Shown in pieces: positions 1-11,667 of a stretch of DNA of 64,000 nucleotides. Source of the DNA: Alitta virens (lineage: Eukaryota > Annelida > Polychaeta > Phyllodocida > Nereididae); contig OW028585.1 in the NCBI GenBank assembly GCA_932294295.1, forward strand, positions 29,620,720-29,684,719. Reading direction: 5' to 3'. Every line of letters starts with the position of its first letter. Position 1 is the first letter of the stretch. The notes below the pieces were generated by a model. The model was not told the DNA's origin. It searched no databases and saw only the letters and a program-made list of their open reading frames with translations. Both the position numbers and the translations under genes were made by a program.

Positions 1-591
1 ACTAGTTTTACAGAAGTCTTATAAATGTGTGTACCATACTATATGCGGTATATTTATACATGCAAAGTTGTCATCATTCTTATAGATCATCAATCATTCG
101 CTTTTAATGTGAATAGTCTCGTATTTAATGTATAGACCCCGTTTGCTTATTTTCATCTGAAAAATATATGTTGACTTTTGGATTGAATCTGACACTAAGC
201 TAGAATTACTCAGTAAATATTATTAAAAATAAGACCTGCCAAGACAGATGCCAAGACTTAGTTTACTTTAATACTTAGGCGGATTGATGGTTAGACATGT
301 GACACGTTTATTTAAACAGAAAATGGTGATCAATGGTGCATAAATGTATTTTTCAAATGTGTTCCAAGTACTTTACATTTCATTTCAAAAAAGGTATACA
401 ACTGATATATGTGAGGTAAATCGATGATGAAAATGTGTTCGAAACTTGTCGTCAGCAAGTCAAGTTTTCTTTTGGCGACATCAGGTTTTTCTTCCTTTCT
501 TTTCTGTTTTTTAAATTTCTTAAATATACATAAATGGCAAACGATAAACATTTCTTAATTTAATCTTAAATGACCAATAGTTTGCCAATAT
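1..591. other. AT-rich intergenic DNA
   Basis: No gene or repeat family recognised; open frames here are short and without motifs. Confidence 0.5.
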
Positions 592-593
592 TA

Positions 594-907
594 CAGTGGA
601 ATCCCACAATTAAGACCACCTAATTAAGACCACTTCTATTTTAAGACCACCTTGGGTGATCCGCATATACACTGTGATTACAAGGTAAAATTTCTATAAT
701 TAATACCACCGCAGTAATAAGACCACTTCAGTGATTCCCAAGGGTGGTCTTATTTGTGAGGTTTCATTGTATCTATAAATACCCTCTATAGTGACTACCT
801 TGATTTTAAGCATTAAATGAATGTAACAGTTCCAGAATTAAGAGCACCTCGATATTAAGACCACTTCAGTGATTCCCAAGGGTGGTCTTAATTGTGGGGT
901 TCCGCTG
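594..907. mobile_element. TA-flanked inverted-repeat element, GACCACC family (composite)
   Basis: Terminal inverted repeats of 27 bp with two mismatches: CAGTGGAATCCCACAATTAA then GACCACC at 594; complement ending at 907; TA on both sides. An additional right-type end (GGTTTCATTG, TA at 770-771) lies inside, so it is probably two nested copies. Noncoding; fits Tc1/mariner or pogo-like MITEs. Confidence 0.82.
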
Positions 908-1481
908 TATTCTTGTTAAAGTTAAATCAAGCGTAATCTATTGTAGCAGAACTGAGAGCTTACGTACACATATCGCTTGACAAATTATTTGTTTCACTTA
1001 GAACTGAAGGTCCTCATTGTTGATACTATATCGTAGCCGTATTTCCCAGAAGAACCATAACGAGAAAAACTTGTCAGCTGAAGTAGTCAACATAATGTGT
1101 CTTAAATTACACAAATGATTTGTTGCTTTTATCTATGATTTCTAGTCTTTGTTATGGCTATCTAGTTTTTGAGGATGATTTAAATGCCTTAATCTTTTTT
1201 TGATCTTAACACTAATGTAGTATATCTTCCCGTGTTTTCTCTTTAACGGTTTTCAAAAATTGTCTTAGGAACGCTTTCTACAGAATTTTTTTTTTTGTTC
1301 TTCTTCTTGTTAAAAAATGGAAAATGACTGATGTCATCTTTTTTAATTATTTTTACTTGACAAGTATTTCAAAGCGTTGAGTGATTTTTGTTGGCGATTT
1401 CAATGTCTATAACACCATGTATACTGTACGCTGCTCTCAGACTGAGGTGCTTTCATGTTGTGTTCAAGTAAAAGCCACATA

Positions 1482-1663
1482 CAATGGGACCCCACAATTA
1501 AGACCACCCTTGGGAATCACTGAAGTGGTCTTAATACTGAGGCTCTCTTAATTCTGAAATTTATATTGTAACCATAGTGTTGGCAATTATTAGGTCCCTG
1601 CGAAGTGGTCTTAAAATCAAGGTGGTCGTAATATTGAATGGTCTTAATCATGGGGTTCGGCTG
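1482..1663. mobile_element. GACCACC-family inverted-repeat element, short copy
   Basis: 182 bp. Left end CAATGGGACCCCACAATTAA then GACCACC; right end GGTCTTAATCATGGGGTTCG then GCTG. TA precedes it; the right TA has mutated to GA. Confidence 0.7.
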
Positions 1664-1843
1664 GAGCTGAACTTTTCAAAGACTCAGCAAGTGGAACTTG
1701 CTAAGAAAACAAACAGGAATGTCTTAAAGAAATTGAGAATGTTTTCATTCCGATATCGCGTTTCAATAAAACAAGCTATCCGGGACAACCATCAGTTTGC
1801 TGAACACATTAATCTTGCATTTGGTGAAAGTTCTTCAGGCTAA
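1577..1843 (+). other. 88-codon open frame of unknown nature, partly inside a MITE
   Basis: The first 30 codons are MITE sequence. Codons 31-88, from LELNFSKTQQVELAKK, are basic and outside the element, with no motif recognised. It could be a fragment of an old coding exon or chance. Not called as a gene. Confidence 0.12.
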
Positions 1844-1849
1844 ACTTAA

Positions 1850-3640
1850 TGAAATTGATAATTTTGATTCATGGTTGAACCCCACTCTAAGGCCTCCCTG
1901 CGTCTATGGTCGTTGATTTTGTACCCTGTTGTATTGTATGTTCTTGTCAAAAAAAAAGAAAAAAACTCTGATGAAAACAAACGTCAAGCTGAAGAATATA
2001 ATGCTAACAATATGGTATATTATGTATTTTATAACATTCAGCATTTGAAAAAAAAATCCCATTTTCACAGGAATGCTTCGGTTTGCAATTTTGAGTAAAT
2101 AAATTGGTTTGGAGGAATTGACCCCTCAGCAAAATTTCTGGATCCTGCCCTGATTTTACTTATTTATTAATGAAAAATAGAATTATATCTCCATTATAAA
2201 CAGTTTGGCATACAATTTATTTTCTGAATAGTTGACATGCTTACAAGTTGCGAGATTACATTTATGTAATTTTTTTATGTTACCTGAATCAGGGAAACAT
2301 GTGAAAAGGTCTTTCAGATTTTAATTAGTTATCTTCGATTAATTTTAATCTCCTTATATTTGTCAAAGGCTGATATCTTGTCTGAATTAGAAAATAAAAA
2401 TGTCATAGTACCGGAAAGAACGAAAAGACATTCCTATCTGGAAGTAATTTTTACTGGAAGTAATTTTTATTATTTAGTTTTCTTTGGAAATTGCCCATTG
2501 AAAAAAATGTAATAAAGTTCTATCGCCACAGGAAGTAGGAATAATGGTTGTCATGACAGCATTCACATAAGCAATTTCGCGTCAAAAGGTAATTTTTGTA
2601 AATATCTATACATTTACATGACAAAAGGAATGTAATGTTGTCACATAACTGTAACCAGGCTGAATTAGAAATTTTGCAAAAGTGCAATATGTAGACCTGT
2701 AAGTCAGTTGAATTACAAAATCTGACTCTGACTGCAAAAATTTTGCTGCTAACTTCGCTAAGTCATAAATTCATGACTAACTGCTGCTAGTTGCAAATTA
2801 TGCTGCTTCTGAACCAGAAGCTGACTAAATGCTTTACAGTCCAACGAAAGACACACAGAGTTTTAAAAATGATGACCTATAGGAGTGAAAATGCACCTGA
2901 TCTGATTTCCTACAAACTTCTCTTCATGAATATGTGGAAATGTGAAATTATGACCAGGGTAGGGTAATCTGTCACTGTCTATTTGCAAACTACAGTCCTT
3001 TTCATCACATTCAGTGTAGTGGCTGATCAGAAAATACATTTATTTCAGCCTTTTTTGTGGCTAAGTTAAATTTTCAAATCTCACTTGACGTTTGCTGCTC
3101 ATAATAATAAATGTGGTGGCTTGACTTGAAAAAAATCGCACTAACTTTAGCGGCTAAATGCTGCTGCTTATGGGTCTAGCAATACGTTTTTGGCATAATA
3201 CAGGTACCATCTGATTACAATATTGAGAGCATGAGAACAGAGAGATAATCACGCCTACTTGAATATTATTACTGATAAAACTTGTATTAATAGTTCACAG
3301 TGAAGCTGAAGCTGTGGTCTCAAGTATGGTATTGAAATATTTGTCATATCTTAGTCTGCAACATGTACACAGCGAAACGAAAAAAAAATGCTAGAGGCGC
3401 GTATGGTATTCTAAGAATGTTTGAATTTATCAAGTATATGTGAAAATATTAAAAGGGGTCCTAATATTTTTAGTGCTCAAATGTTAAACAGTTATTTTAG
3501 GGTTGTGTATTTATACTGAGATAGTTTTAATGGAGAAATATTTTCAGTGTTCAACATGTTCAAAGAGCATAGAAAGGCTCCCCACTTCCATGTGTCAATA
3601 AAGGTATATATCATTCTATGGGACCATGATACACCTGTGG
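1850..3640. other. AT-rich intergenic DNA
   Basis: No gene recognised. A loosely repetitive patch near 2690-2830 repeats words such as CTGCTAACT and CTGACT. Confidence 0.45.
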
Positions 3641-3652
3641 TCTAGTGTGTTT

Positions 3653-3697
3653 ATATTGCACAGCTGATATTGCACAGCTAATATTGCACAGCTGATG
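3653..3697 (+). repeat. Short tandem repeat TATTGCACAGCTGA x 3
   Basis: Three near copies of a 15-bp unit containing the palindrome CAGCTG. Confidence 0.8.
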
Positions 3698-3754
3698 CAG
3701 AAAGGTTTCTATTAAAGATATTCCAGGTGGAGAAGAATCTGAAAATTAACTGCC

Positions 3755-4150
3755 TCAATTTCACAACCGTCTTAGTTCAAGACCACTTCGCTTGTTCCAA
3801 AAACTGATCAAATATAAAAACCCCAGAATTAATTTCACCACAAATGTGACAAAATTAAGATCATTTCAATTCAACACAATTTAGCCTGGTCCCAAAATTC
3901 CAATTAAATAATTTAACAGTTTCAGGATTAAGACCACCTCAATATCCAGACCACCTTAGTTCAAGAACACTTCGCTTGGTTGAAAAAATGATTATAAGTT
4001 TGGAAATCTTCAGAATTAATACCACCTCAGTTTAATACAACTTGCTGGGTGACTGGACTGTGTGTTTAGTCCAAAAGTATATAAAGTTTCTGAATCTATA
4101 ATTAAGACCACCTTATATGAAGACTACTTTGATATTGAAGACTAAATTTG
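3755..4150. mobile_element. Degenerate cluster of GACCACC-family elements
   Basis: Multiple decayed ends (AAGACCACTTCGCTTG twice, TTAAGACCACC at 3930 and 4104). No clean boundaries remain. Confidence 0.6.
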
Positions 4151-4264
4151 ATTTAACTTTGACTAGTCCCAAAACTGTGATGAAGAATTTTTGAAAAGTA
4201 CCACTTCATAGATAATTGTAGATTTCTCTAAAGCTTTTGACTCTTTTGAGAAAATATATATGCT

Positions 4265-4460
4265 GATGGCCTAACTTTTGGACTCCATGTGTTAAAAAAA
4301 AACTATTTTTTAAATGCAAAAATCTTTGAATTTGTAATGTTTTTCTTTATATATTTTTTTAATATGACCTAACTTTTGGACTTGATGTGTGAAAACATTT
4401 TTTTTAAATGCAAAAATCTGTGAATTTGTAATGTTTTTCTTTATATATATATTTTTAACA
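4265..4460 (+). repeat. Tandem duplication, about 97 bp x 2
   Basis: Both copies start at GACCTAACTTTTGGACT or a one-base variant and end in TTGTAATGTTTTTCTTTATA. No function seen. Confidence 0.85.
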
Positions 4461-4469
4461 CTTAAAGCT

Positions 4470-5000
4470 GAGCTGTCAGCAGTGAAGTATTCTGTTAACA
4501 TAGGAAATCCTGTAACGGAAATTTTCAAAAGCGGTGTAGTTTTGTGAAGTTGCGGCTCGGGCTTCATTGTCCCCTGGCACGCTTCTCTGTTGAACCGAAA
4601 AACTTCCTTATTTATGAGATGCCTCTGGTCAACGAGTCCTCTGAAGTCTGCTCAGCAGATTCTGGGCAAATTCAGGACATTTTTTTTAATAATAGAAAAG
4701 TAATATAATAAAAGAAAAAAACATAAAGCTTGTTTTGTTTGCACTGTACACCAGTGGCTGACAAAACTGAAACCTCACCTAAGGACAATGAAAATTTATA
4801 TGACTTTTACTTGTAAGATATTTATCATTTGTTTATTTTTTTATTTGTTTTTATCAGTAATTAAAGTTAAAAATTACTAATTTTTATTTTTGGGGCTATT
4901 TTACTTTCGTTTTAGTACTTTTTAAAAAAAATTTAAAACTTGATAAGTTATTTTACCCCGGTTGTTTGTAGTCTTAAGGACAAAGTCAAAACTTGTATTT
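4470..5000. other. Intergenic DNA, nothing recognised
   Basis: AT-rich with A and T runs; no gene. Confidence 0.5.
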
Positions 5001-5007
5001 ATATAAT

Positions 5008-5105
5008 GGTAACCGGGTAGTCTAGCGGTAAAGGCATTGGCCATCTCTGAAGGTCCCGAGTTCTGTTCCCAGCGAGTTCTGCTCTTTTTATGAGCTGGTT
5101 ACAAG
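5008..5105 (+). mobile_element. SINE family B head, partial
   Basis: tRNA-like head: AGTCTAGCGGTAAAGGC as box A and CCCGAGTTCTGTTCCCAG as a damaged box B, then a tail-like TTTTTATGAGCTGGTTAC. Truncated 3'. Confidence 0.6.
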
Positions 5106-5109
5106 TTAC

Positions 5110-6650
5110 AATATATAGCTCAAATTGTGGGAAGCTTTATATTTATAACAAAGTCTAATAGTCTAATGTATCTGTAATTGTATTGTGACTCTAAGAAAAA
5201 ACACTTCAGGCATATTCGGACACTTTTCCGAAGCGGAACAAGTTTGTATTCTGACGCAAATTCCCCGCACTCATGCAATATAGCAATGAAGTAATAACTC
5301 GAAGAAGCCATGTGAAGACCTGTGAATGTAATTTAGAAGTAAATGAGTTAACTCCGTGTTTGTGCACACAAAATACCAATATTTGAGTTCGGAACCGTGA
5401 CGAGCGAGTATGTCAATAAGTATGTCTAGTTTGTGGCAGTCCCTTAGGGGTAATGCATCAAAAAATACACTCTTAGGATTATAGGATACAATTGTCAGCG
5501 ATGTTTGACTCATAGTCGTTGCGTATAATGTATCTGTCTGTAAAAATTTGTTTTTAAAAAGTGGAGAAAATTTAAACGTAGACTGGGTATTTACGCGGTT
5601 GTCAGAATGTGGCATTCTACACATAACATGTGTCCTATATGTTTGGTATAAAGATATTGGCCCCATATTTTGAATCTAATCAGGTATTTTTTTGTCAAAT
5701 TTTGCTTTTACATATAAGTTCCAACTTGGCTGAGTGCATGTAAAGTTGTATTCAATACTGCATTGCAGTGTGAATTGACACACTTCTTAATAATGACATA
5801 ACCTAATATAATTATGTTGATAACACCAGAAATGTGTTCAAAATGGAAAAATAAAACAGTGGTATTAAACACACCTGTGTGTTTAACTTTTAGAGAACCT
5901 TCTGGATAATGCAAACTGCTAAAAAGTCTTTTAAGTACACTAGTGCTAATTATACATGAAATAGTTTACCTTCATTTTTTAAATATATTTATGAAATCAA
6001 TGTTTTTTTAAAGGAAGCTAAAGCAATATATTTTAATGTAATTTTATTTTATTTGTATATGTTTTATGATTTTATATCAATATTCTTATTTTAGTTCATT
6101 TATGTACTTATAATGATACATAATATTTCATCTCTATATATTTTTATTTTTTGTATTATATTTAATGGGCCACCTGAAAAACAGTTTTTACTGATGGTGC
6201 TACCCATTTTAAATATATTTAGAGAATATTTATTAAAATAATATTTATTGATAAATAAATAATCTGTGCATTACACTTGATGCTAAGTGTGTAACACTAG
6301 CATAAAATTTTGCAAACTGATTATGTACGTTAGCAGTGTGACGATGATTTTGAATAAATAACTGTATATAAATATCTCAAAAACTAGTAACATGACAGCA
6401 TGCAAACCTGTAACAATTTTTCGTAGTCTCTCTGTCTGGCTCTACGTGGGCTATTCAGGCCAAGTGCTGTTTATGGGTACTTGGGAAATGTTTTTCTTTG
6501 ATCATTTTAGATATCAATCTATGAGTTATTGGTTCATAAGGTTTCCTATTGAACATTTGAAGATGTGTCTAGTTATGTGTGCTATTTATGATATGAATAT
6601 TGAAAAATGATTTATTGTTTGTACCTCAATTATTAATATCTTGATCTGGA
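5110..6650. other. AT-rich intergenic DNA
   Basis: No gene recognised. A 131-codon minus-strand frame (5271-5666) has no motif and no homologous look. Confidence 0.45.
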
Positions 6651-6669
6651 TGATCTAGTTTAAAAAACA

Positions 6670-7215
6670 GGACATATCAAGTTTATATATATATATATCC
6701 ATATATATGGCATACATGTGATGGAAAATATTCTTATATTATGATTATTGTTAATTTCATTTATGATTAGTATTTTTCATAATTTGGGTGTGTATAATTT
6801 TCTGTAGGATGAATTTAATAGCTTATTATGACATTAAACTCAGATATGAAATCTAGGCATTTAAATAAGTTTAACAAAATTGTTAACATTCTAATGCGAG
6901 TGTCGATAATACCCGTCCTGTCGATAGTACCCTCCGTTACAGTATCAAGTTTATTTACATATATATCCATATATATGGCATACATGTGATGGAAAATATT
7001 CTTATTGTCTTTGTGGAGATTTCAATGCAATGATGAATAGTCACCAACAGACATTGATATTATGATTATTGTTAACTTGATTTATGATTTGTATTTTTCA
7101 TATTTTGGGTGTGTATAATTTTCTTTAGGTTTTAATCAGATAGAATTATAAATTTTTTGTCATTGCTTATTATATATTATATCAATAAACTCAGATATGA
7201 AATCTAGGCATTTCC
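6670..7215 (+). repeat. Segmental duplication, about 270 bp x 2
   Basis: Copies 6670-6865 and 6943-7213 share CCATATATATGGCATACATG, GATGGAAAATATTCTTAT, GGGTGTGTATAATTTTCT and AACTCAGATATGAAATCTAG. The second copy has an extra piece encoding LINE-like CGDFNAMMN. Confidence 0.8.
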
Positions 7216-8300
7216 TTCCAAATTTGATTGTACATTTTCTGATATAAAATCTGATATAAAATCTAAACTTTAGAAGGAAATGCATATGATTACAGTCCAC
7301 ATTTATTGTCCATTTTTGGTGTCCGTTTTTAACCCAGCGAAAGCGTTTGACAGAGTTGACCCAACATGATGCGAAGCTTTGTGAGGGTCCATGAAGAGCA
7401 TGTGGGTCTTGTGTGCTCTATCATTGGTTTAATGGCACCAGTATTTGTTCAGCATTTCTTTGCATAGAGTTGTTGAATTTGTATTGGGTCAGACGAGTGC
7501 GGTGGTCATGCCTCGGTCGAGTTGTTAGACATCCTTCGTGTTCAGATTCAGATTGTCACCGTCGCGGGGTGTCAGACATTTTGGTGCCACTGTATTGTAG
7601 TGCTGTGATATCATGTGGTGGCCATTAAAAAGTATCGACTGCAGCATTGTCATACATCAGATGGTATGTTGGATGTAGATATCGCCACACGAATGGGTAA
7701 GTTCTTGTATGTCATCCAGTAACACACATACACTCTGTACCAAGATTATCATATGATTATATTACCAGCTGATTACGGCCAAATGCAATGAAGTGCAACC
7801 AAATCCAATTCTTGAATATCGTCTTGTTAAATCACTGTTTACCTTACAAGCGAATATCTATGGCTGTAGGTCCATTAAATGGAATCATTCTAGTTCTCAA
7901 TACCACAGTTAGCTTACATGACCATCTACCAGAGGCAAAAGGAATGATGAGGTGATAAGGCTGCTTGGAGTCCACACCATGTCATGCTTTTCATTTAAAG
8001 CTAACGTGCATATAATGAAAGCCGGTTATTGTGAACACTTCAACAGTCCAAAATGGTTGGTTGACTGTTTCAGCATTGTTCAGTAGGTGTTGAAATTTGT
8101 GGCGGTCCTATTTAGTGACTTATTAATCAATGAGAAGTTTTTCACTTACTTTCTGTGCCAAAGAACAAATTAATTTCCAGTGATTAAGGAGCTAGGAGTG
8201 CCATGTAATCACCAGTGATAATGATAATGTATGCAGATAACACTATAGAAGCTGTTTTAGAGTGTAGAAAGTTAAATAACAACTGCATCAAGTGTTTTTG
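6990..8300 (+). pseudogene. Decayed LINE (non-LTR reverse transcriptase) fragments
   Basis: In broken frames: CGDFNAMMN near 7010 (endonuclease motif), NPAKAFDRVD near 7330 (RT motif), KCNEVQPNP-like near 7790, LGVHTMSCFSF near 7970, and MYADN near 8230 where active elements have FADD. Order and frames are disrupted, so this is old. Confidence 0.5.
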
Positions 8301-8645
8301 GAGAATCAAGAGGCAAATATTGTCCTCATTTAATTGGTAATAGCACCAAGCACTATGATTAGTTTACCTGGATTTTAGGTCGCAATGGGTCACGGTTTAC
8401 ACTATTTCCGAAAATTTTCTTTTATTTGACAAGTATTTAGAAAAGAATGATCGTCGACCGTCATCGCCAACAAGAAATAATTAATTTTATGGCCTCGCTG
8501 GCAATCAGACGTCTCAAATCTTCGAAATAAGCATATGCAATACGTCGGACAAGAGTTGCAATGCCAAAAACGGAACCAACCAAAGTTCATAGTACCAAGT
8601 AAAGTTTGTTAATTATAAAATATCCACTGTTCTTAAGGTTGTGAA

Positions 8646-9038
8646 GTAAAGTTATCTTGTCCCTGGAGATCCATTGTATTAGGACTTCTTTTTTTAGCTT
8701 CCTAAAGCAATGCAAGTTCCTGCGAAAAGAATTCTTGATAATAAGACCACGGTTTTTTGATCTTATGTTTCTCGGAACTTTCTCAGACCGTTTTTCATGA
8801 CGGTTGGTCGGAAAATAAAAATAAAAATTCCCAGAAAGTGTTTTTTTCTACGTCATAAATTAACACGGGCGATGTGATACTTTGAGATGCAATACACATG
8901 AGAAAGTTCCGAGAAACATAAGATCAAAAAACCGTGGTCTTATTATCAAGAATTCTTTTCGCAGGAACTTGCATTGCTTTAGGAAGCTAAAAAAAGAAGT
9001 CCTAATACGATGGATCTCCAGGGACAAGATAACTTTAC
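8646..9038. repeat. Near-perfect 140-bp inverted repeat with 113-bp spacer
   Basis: Arms 8646-8785 and 8899-9038 match at 139 of 140 positions. The single difference would be a G.U pair in a + strand transcript. A third, partial relic (GAGAAACGAAAGATCAAAAAA) lies at 9102-9122. Spacer has no coding sequence. Either a young foldback element or a hairpin-RNA source. Confidence 0.9.
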
Positions 9039-9339
9039 ATATTTGCCCAGACAATTGTTGATTTATTAATTGAGCGGCACTGCAAAAGTTTGGCCGGCGG
9101 TGTCGAGAAACGAAAGATCAAAAAACCCGTCGTCTAATTTAGCTTTAATTTTGTGATTTATGAAACATTTGGAGTTGTAAGATGAATTTTGTTGTTTCAA
9201 TCTGTTAATTTTGTTGCAATGCACAGTACTAAATTCTAAATAAGATTAAACAAAGTAAAATTGCCACTGTGAAACCATATTTTGGGGCTAAGTTGTATTT
9301 GGTATTTTAATGGTCGTCTGAAAAAGTACTGTAATGCAA

Positions 9340-9700
9340 GAATATTTTGCAGATATTAAGATAATAAATGCACATGTTTTACCTTAGTGTCTGTTAATTT
9401 TCCATAAATATAAACTTTAAATGATTCTGAAAATCCCATCTTATGAAAACCAGCATTTTCTGAGAAATAATCATAGGCAGACAATAATAAAATGATGGCA
9501 TGATGAGACGGGATATATTTAGCATTTATTACTCGTTAATTTTCTATAAATATAACTTATTATTCCAGAATACACGCACAGATTCGTATCAGTCTGGGAA
9601 AATATTTATTGCAGACTATATTTGGAATGTATGTTGAGATGGGCTATATTTAGACTTAATTATCTGTTTATTTGCTAAATATAGACTCCTAATGGGTATG
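9340..9700 (+). repeat. Loose tandem repeat around TTAATTTTCCATAAATATAAAC
   Basis: The word TTAATTTTC(C/T)ATAAATATAA recurs at about 9396 and 9536 and, weakly, 9665, each followed by similar sequence. Confidence 0.5.
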
Positions 9701-9959
9701 ATTCAGAACTTAAGAATGTTGATGTCATGGCATTTTCCCTTTGTTGTCGTCTTGGTAACGGATATACTATCCTCTTAATGGGAAATTTCACGCTTGAGAG
9801 AATTTTCAGTCCAGACATAAACATCCCTGAATCAACCTAAATTGAGGAAATTATAAATAAACATAAAAAAATAGGAAACACGAAGAAAGTAAGGTAATTT
9901 AGCTCTCACTCGAGCAATAAATTTTCTTATGAAAGGAATGCCTTAATGTGAAGTCGTCA

Positions 9960-10870
9960 ACAACAGTGATTCTTTATATTGTTTGTCGTGACTCGTGATG
10001 TTGAAAATTATCAACTCGGAAGTTATGTCTTTTGCTGATTGACTAAATTCCCATCTTCCCACACCCACTCACTCAAAGAGAAACTTAGTGCACTACAATA
10101 CCAAATCTACTTAAACATTGTTAAATCTTGGATTACTTTGACCAAGTAATGACAAACGAGGAACTAGGAATTAGTTGCTTATTACTCCACTTGAAAATGT
10201 ACTTTCTAGTAATATACTAATTACCAGGTACAATAGATTTCCCTATAAATTGTACAGAATAATCATGTAAAAGAATGTCATTAATGTTGTAAACTACATG
10301 AATCTAGGTTGCGTTTCTTTGTCGTGATGTGCAAAAAATTGTATCAAGATGGGCAGTCATCTGTCTTTCGCCAGTTAGATTAAATTCTCATCTTCGATAC
10401 ACCAAAAAGTGAAAACTTAGTGCACTGCAATACCAAATTTACTTAAACGTTGTTAAATCTATGAATGCTTTTACCAAGTTATTACAAAAAAGGAACTAGG
10501 AATGAATTGTTTATATACTTGAAAAAATATTTCTAGTTATATGCTAATTACCAGGTAATTATCAGTACAATAGATTTAAATAATTATTATGTTTAGTCGT
10601 GTAAAAGAATGTGATTAATATAATGTTGTAGACTACATGAATAAAGGTTGTGTTTCCTTGTCGTGATGTGCAAAAAATGGTATCAAGATGGGAAGTCATC
10701 TGTCGTTTGCCAGTAAAAAAAAATTTAAATATAATGTTCGATGTACAAAACCGTTCATTATTTTAACCAAGTAAGTACTTAACAAATTACTGGGAATTAC
10801 TTATTCATCACTAAATTTGAAAATATTTACATTATAAAATTATGTATTTGCAATTTACCAGACAATACAG
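9960..10870 (+). repeat. Tandem repeat, about 332 bp x 2.7
   Basis: CTTAGTGCACT.CAATACCAAA occurs at 10084 and 10416 (332 bp apart). TTGTCGTGATGTGCAAAAAA occurs at 10318 and 10654. Outer copies are partial. Confidence 0.85.
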
Positions 10871-10879
10871 TGGCAGTTA

Positions 10880-11490
10880 CACTACACTGCAATTAATTAA
10901 TTTTCGACAAATATCTTTGACTTAACACAAGCCATTTACTTGTAACACTAACTATATTCTTGTAATTATAAATAGGCGGAACAAGAAATACTTTAATTGT
11001 GTAATAGTAGTTTATTTCTCAGAATTATATGTATGAATATGATAATGAACTGCGGTCAAATAAAACAATTTTACTTTACTGTATCTACTAGCTGATCGGA
11101 AGGTATGTTCATGAAAGATCGAAAGTGTCAAAATAATTTTGGGTGTAACTTTTCTGTATGCAATTTGTAGCGAAATCAAGGAGTGTGAAAGTGACCTTTT
11201 TTGGTCAACAAAGTGAATTCTAAATTTAACCTCGTTGTGTGGGAACTATCCAAAGCTGAGGACAGTCTTTAGTTTTTGCACCACAACAAAAGTGTTGAGA
11301 ACTAGACTGGACGCTTTGAAGTCTCAAGGGTGTCTTTTTAGATGTTATCTTTGAGATAAAACTCAATGGAATCTAGCCAATTGTCTGTCTATAAGACTTA
11401 AACCAGATCCCTGTCTAGTCTAAGGACTTTTACATTATCCTGATTATCTATATATCCTGCAAACATGGGAGGTGCACACCCCATATGTAG
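10880..11490. other. Intergenic DNA, nothing recognised
   Basis: AT-rich; no gene or repeat found. Confidence 0.5.
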
Positions 11491-11492
11491 AG

Positions 11493-11667
11493 GGTGGGGA
11501 CCTAACTCAGTGGTAGTGAGCTGCCCTTCCAGCCACTGGGTTCCGGTGGAGCCTAGATGGATGGCTGTTACATCCTTCATCTCATTGCCATGGTCCCTGC
11601 CTGTCCTAATTGGCCCATCAGGTGCAGAAATACAGGACATAAAGCCCTAATTCACCCACCCATTACT
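11493..11667 (+). mobile_element. SINE family A, founder copy of the satellite
   Basis: tRNA-like head: GGGACCTAACTCAGTGGTAG (box A) and ACTGGGTTCCGGTGGAGCC (damaged box B). Then GGATGGCTGTTACATCCTTC, TCATTGCCATGGTCCCTGCC and the tail TAATTGGCCCATCAGGTGCA to CACCCACCCATTAC. Its tail is unit 1 of the adjoining tandem array. Confidence 0.85.

Noticed and set aside
11398..11650. Overlapping 80- and 61-codon frames on opposite strands
   Set aside because: Both lie in a SINE head and the first satellite units.
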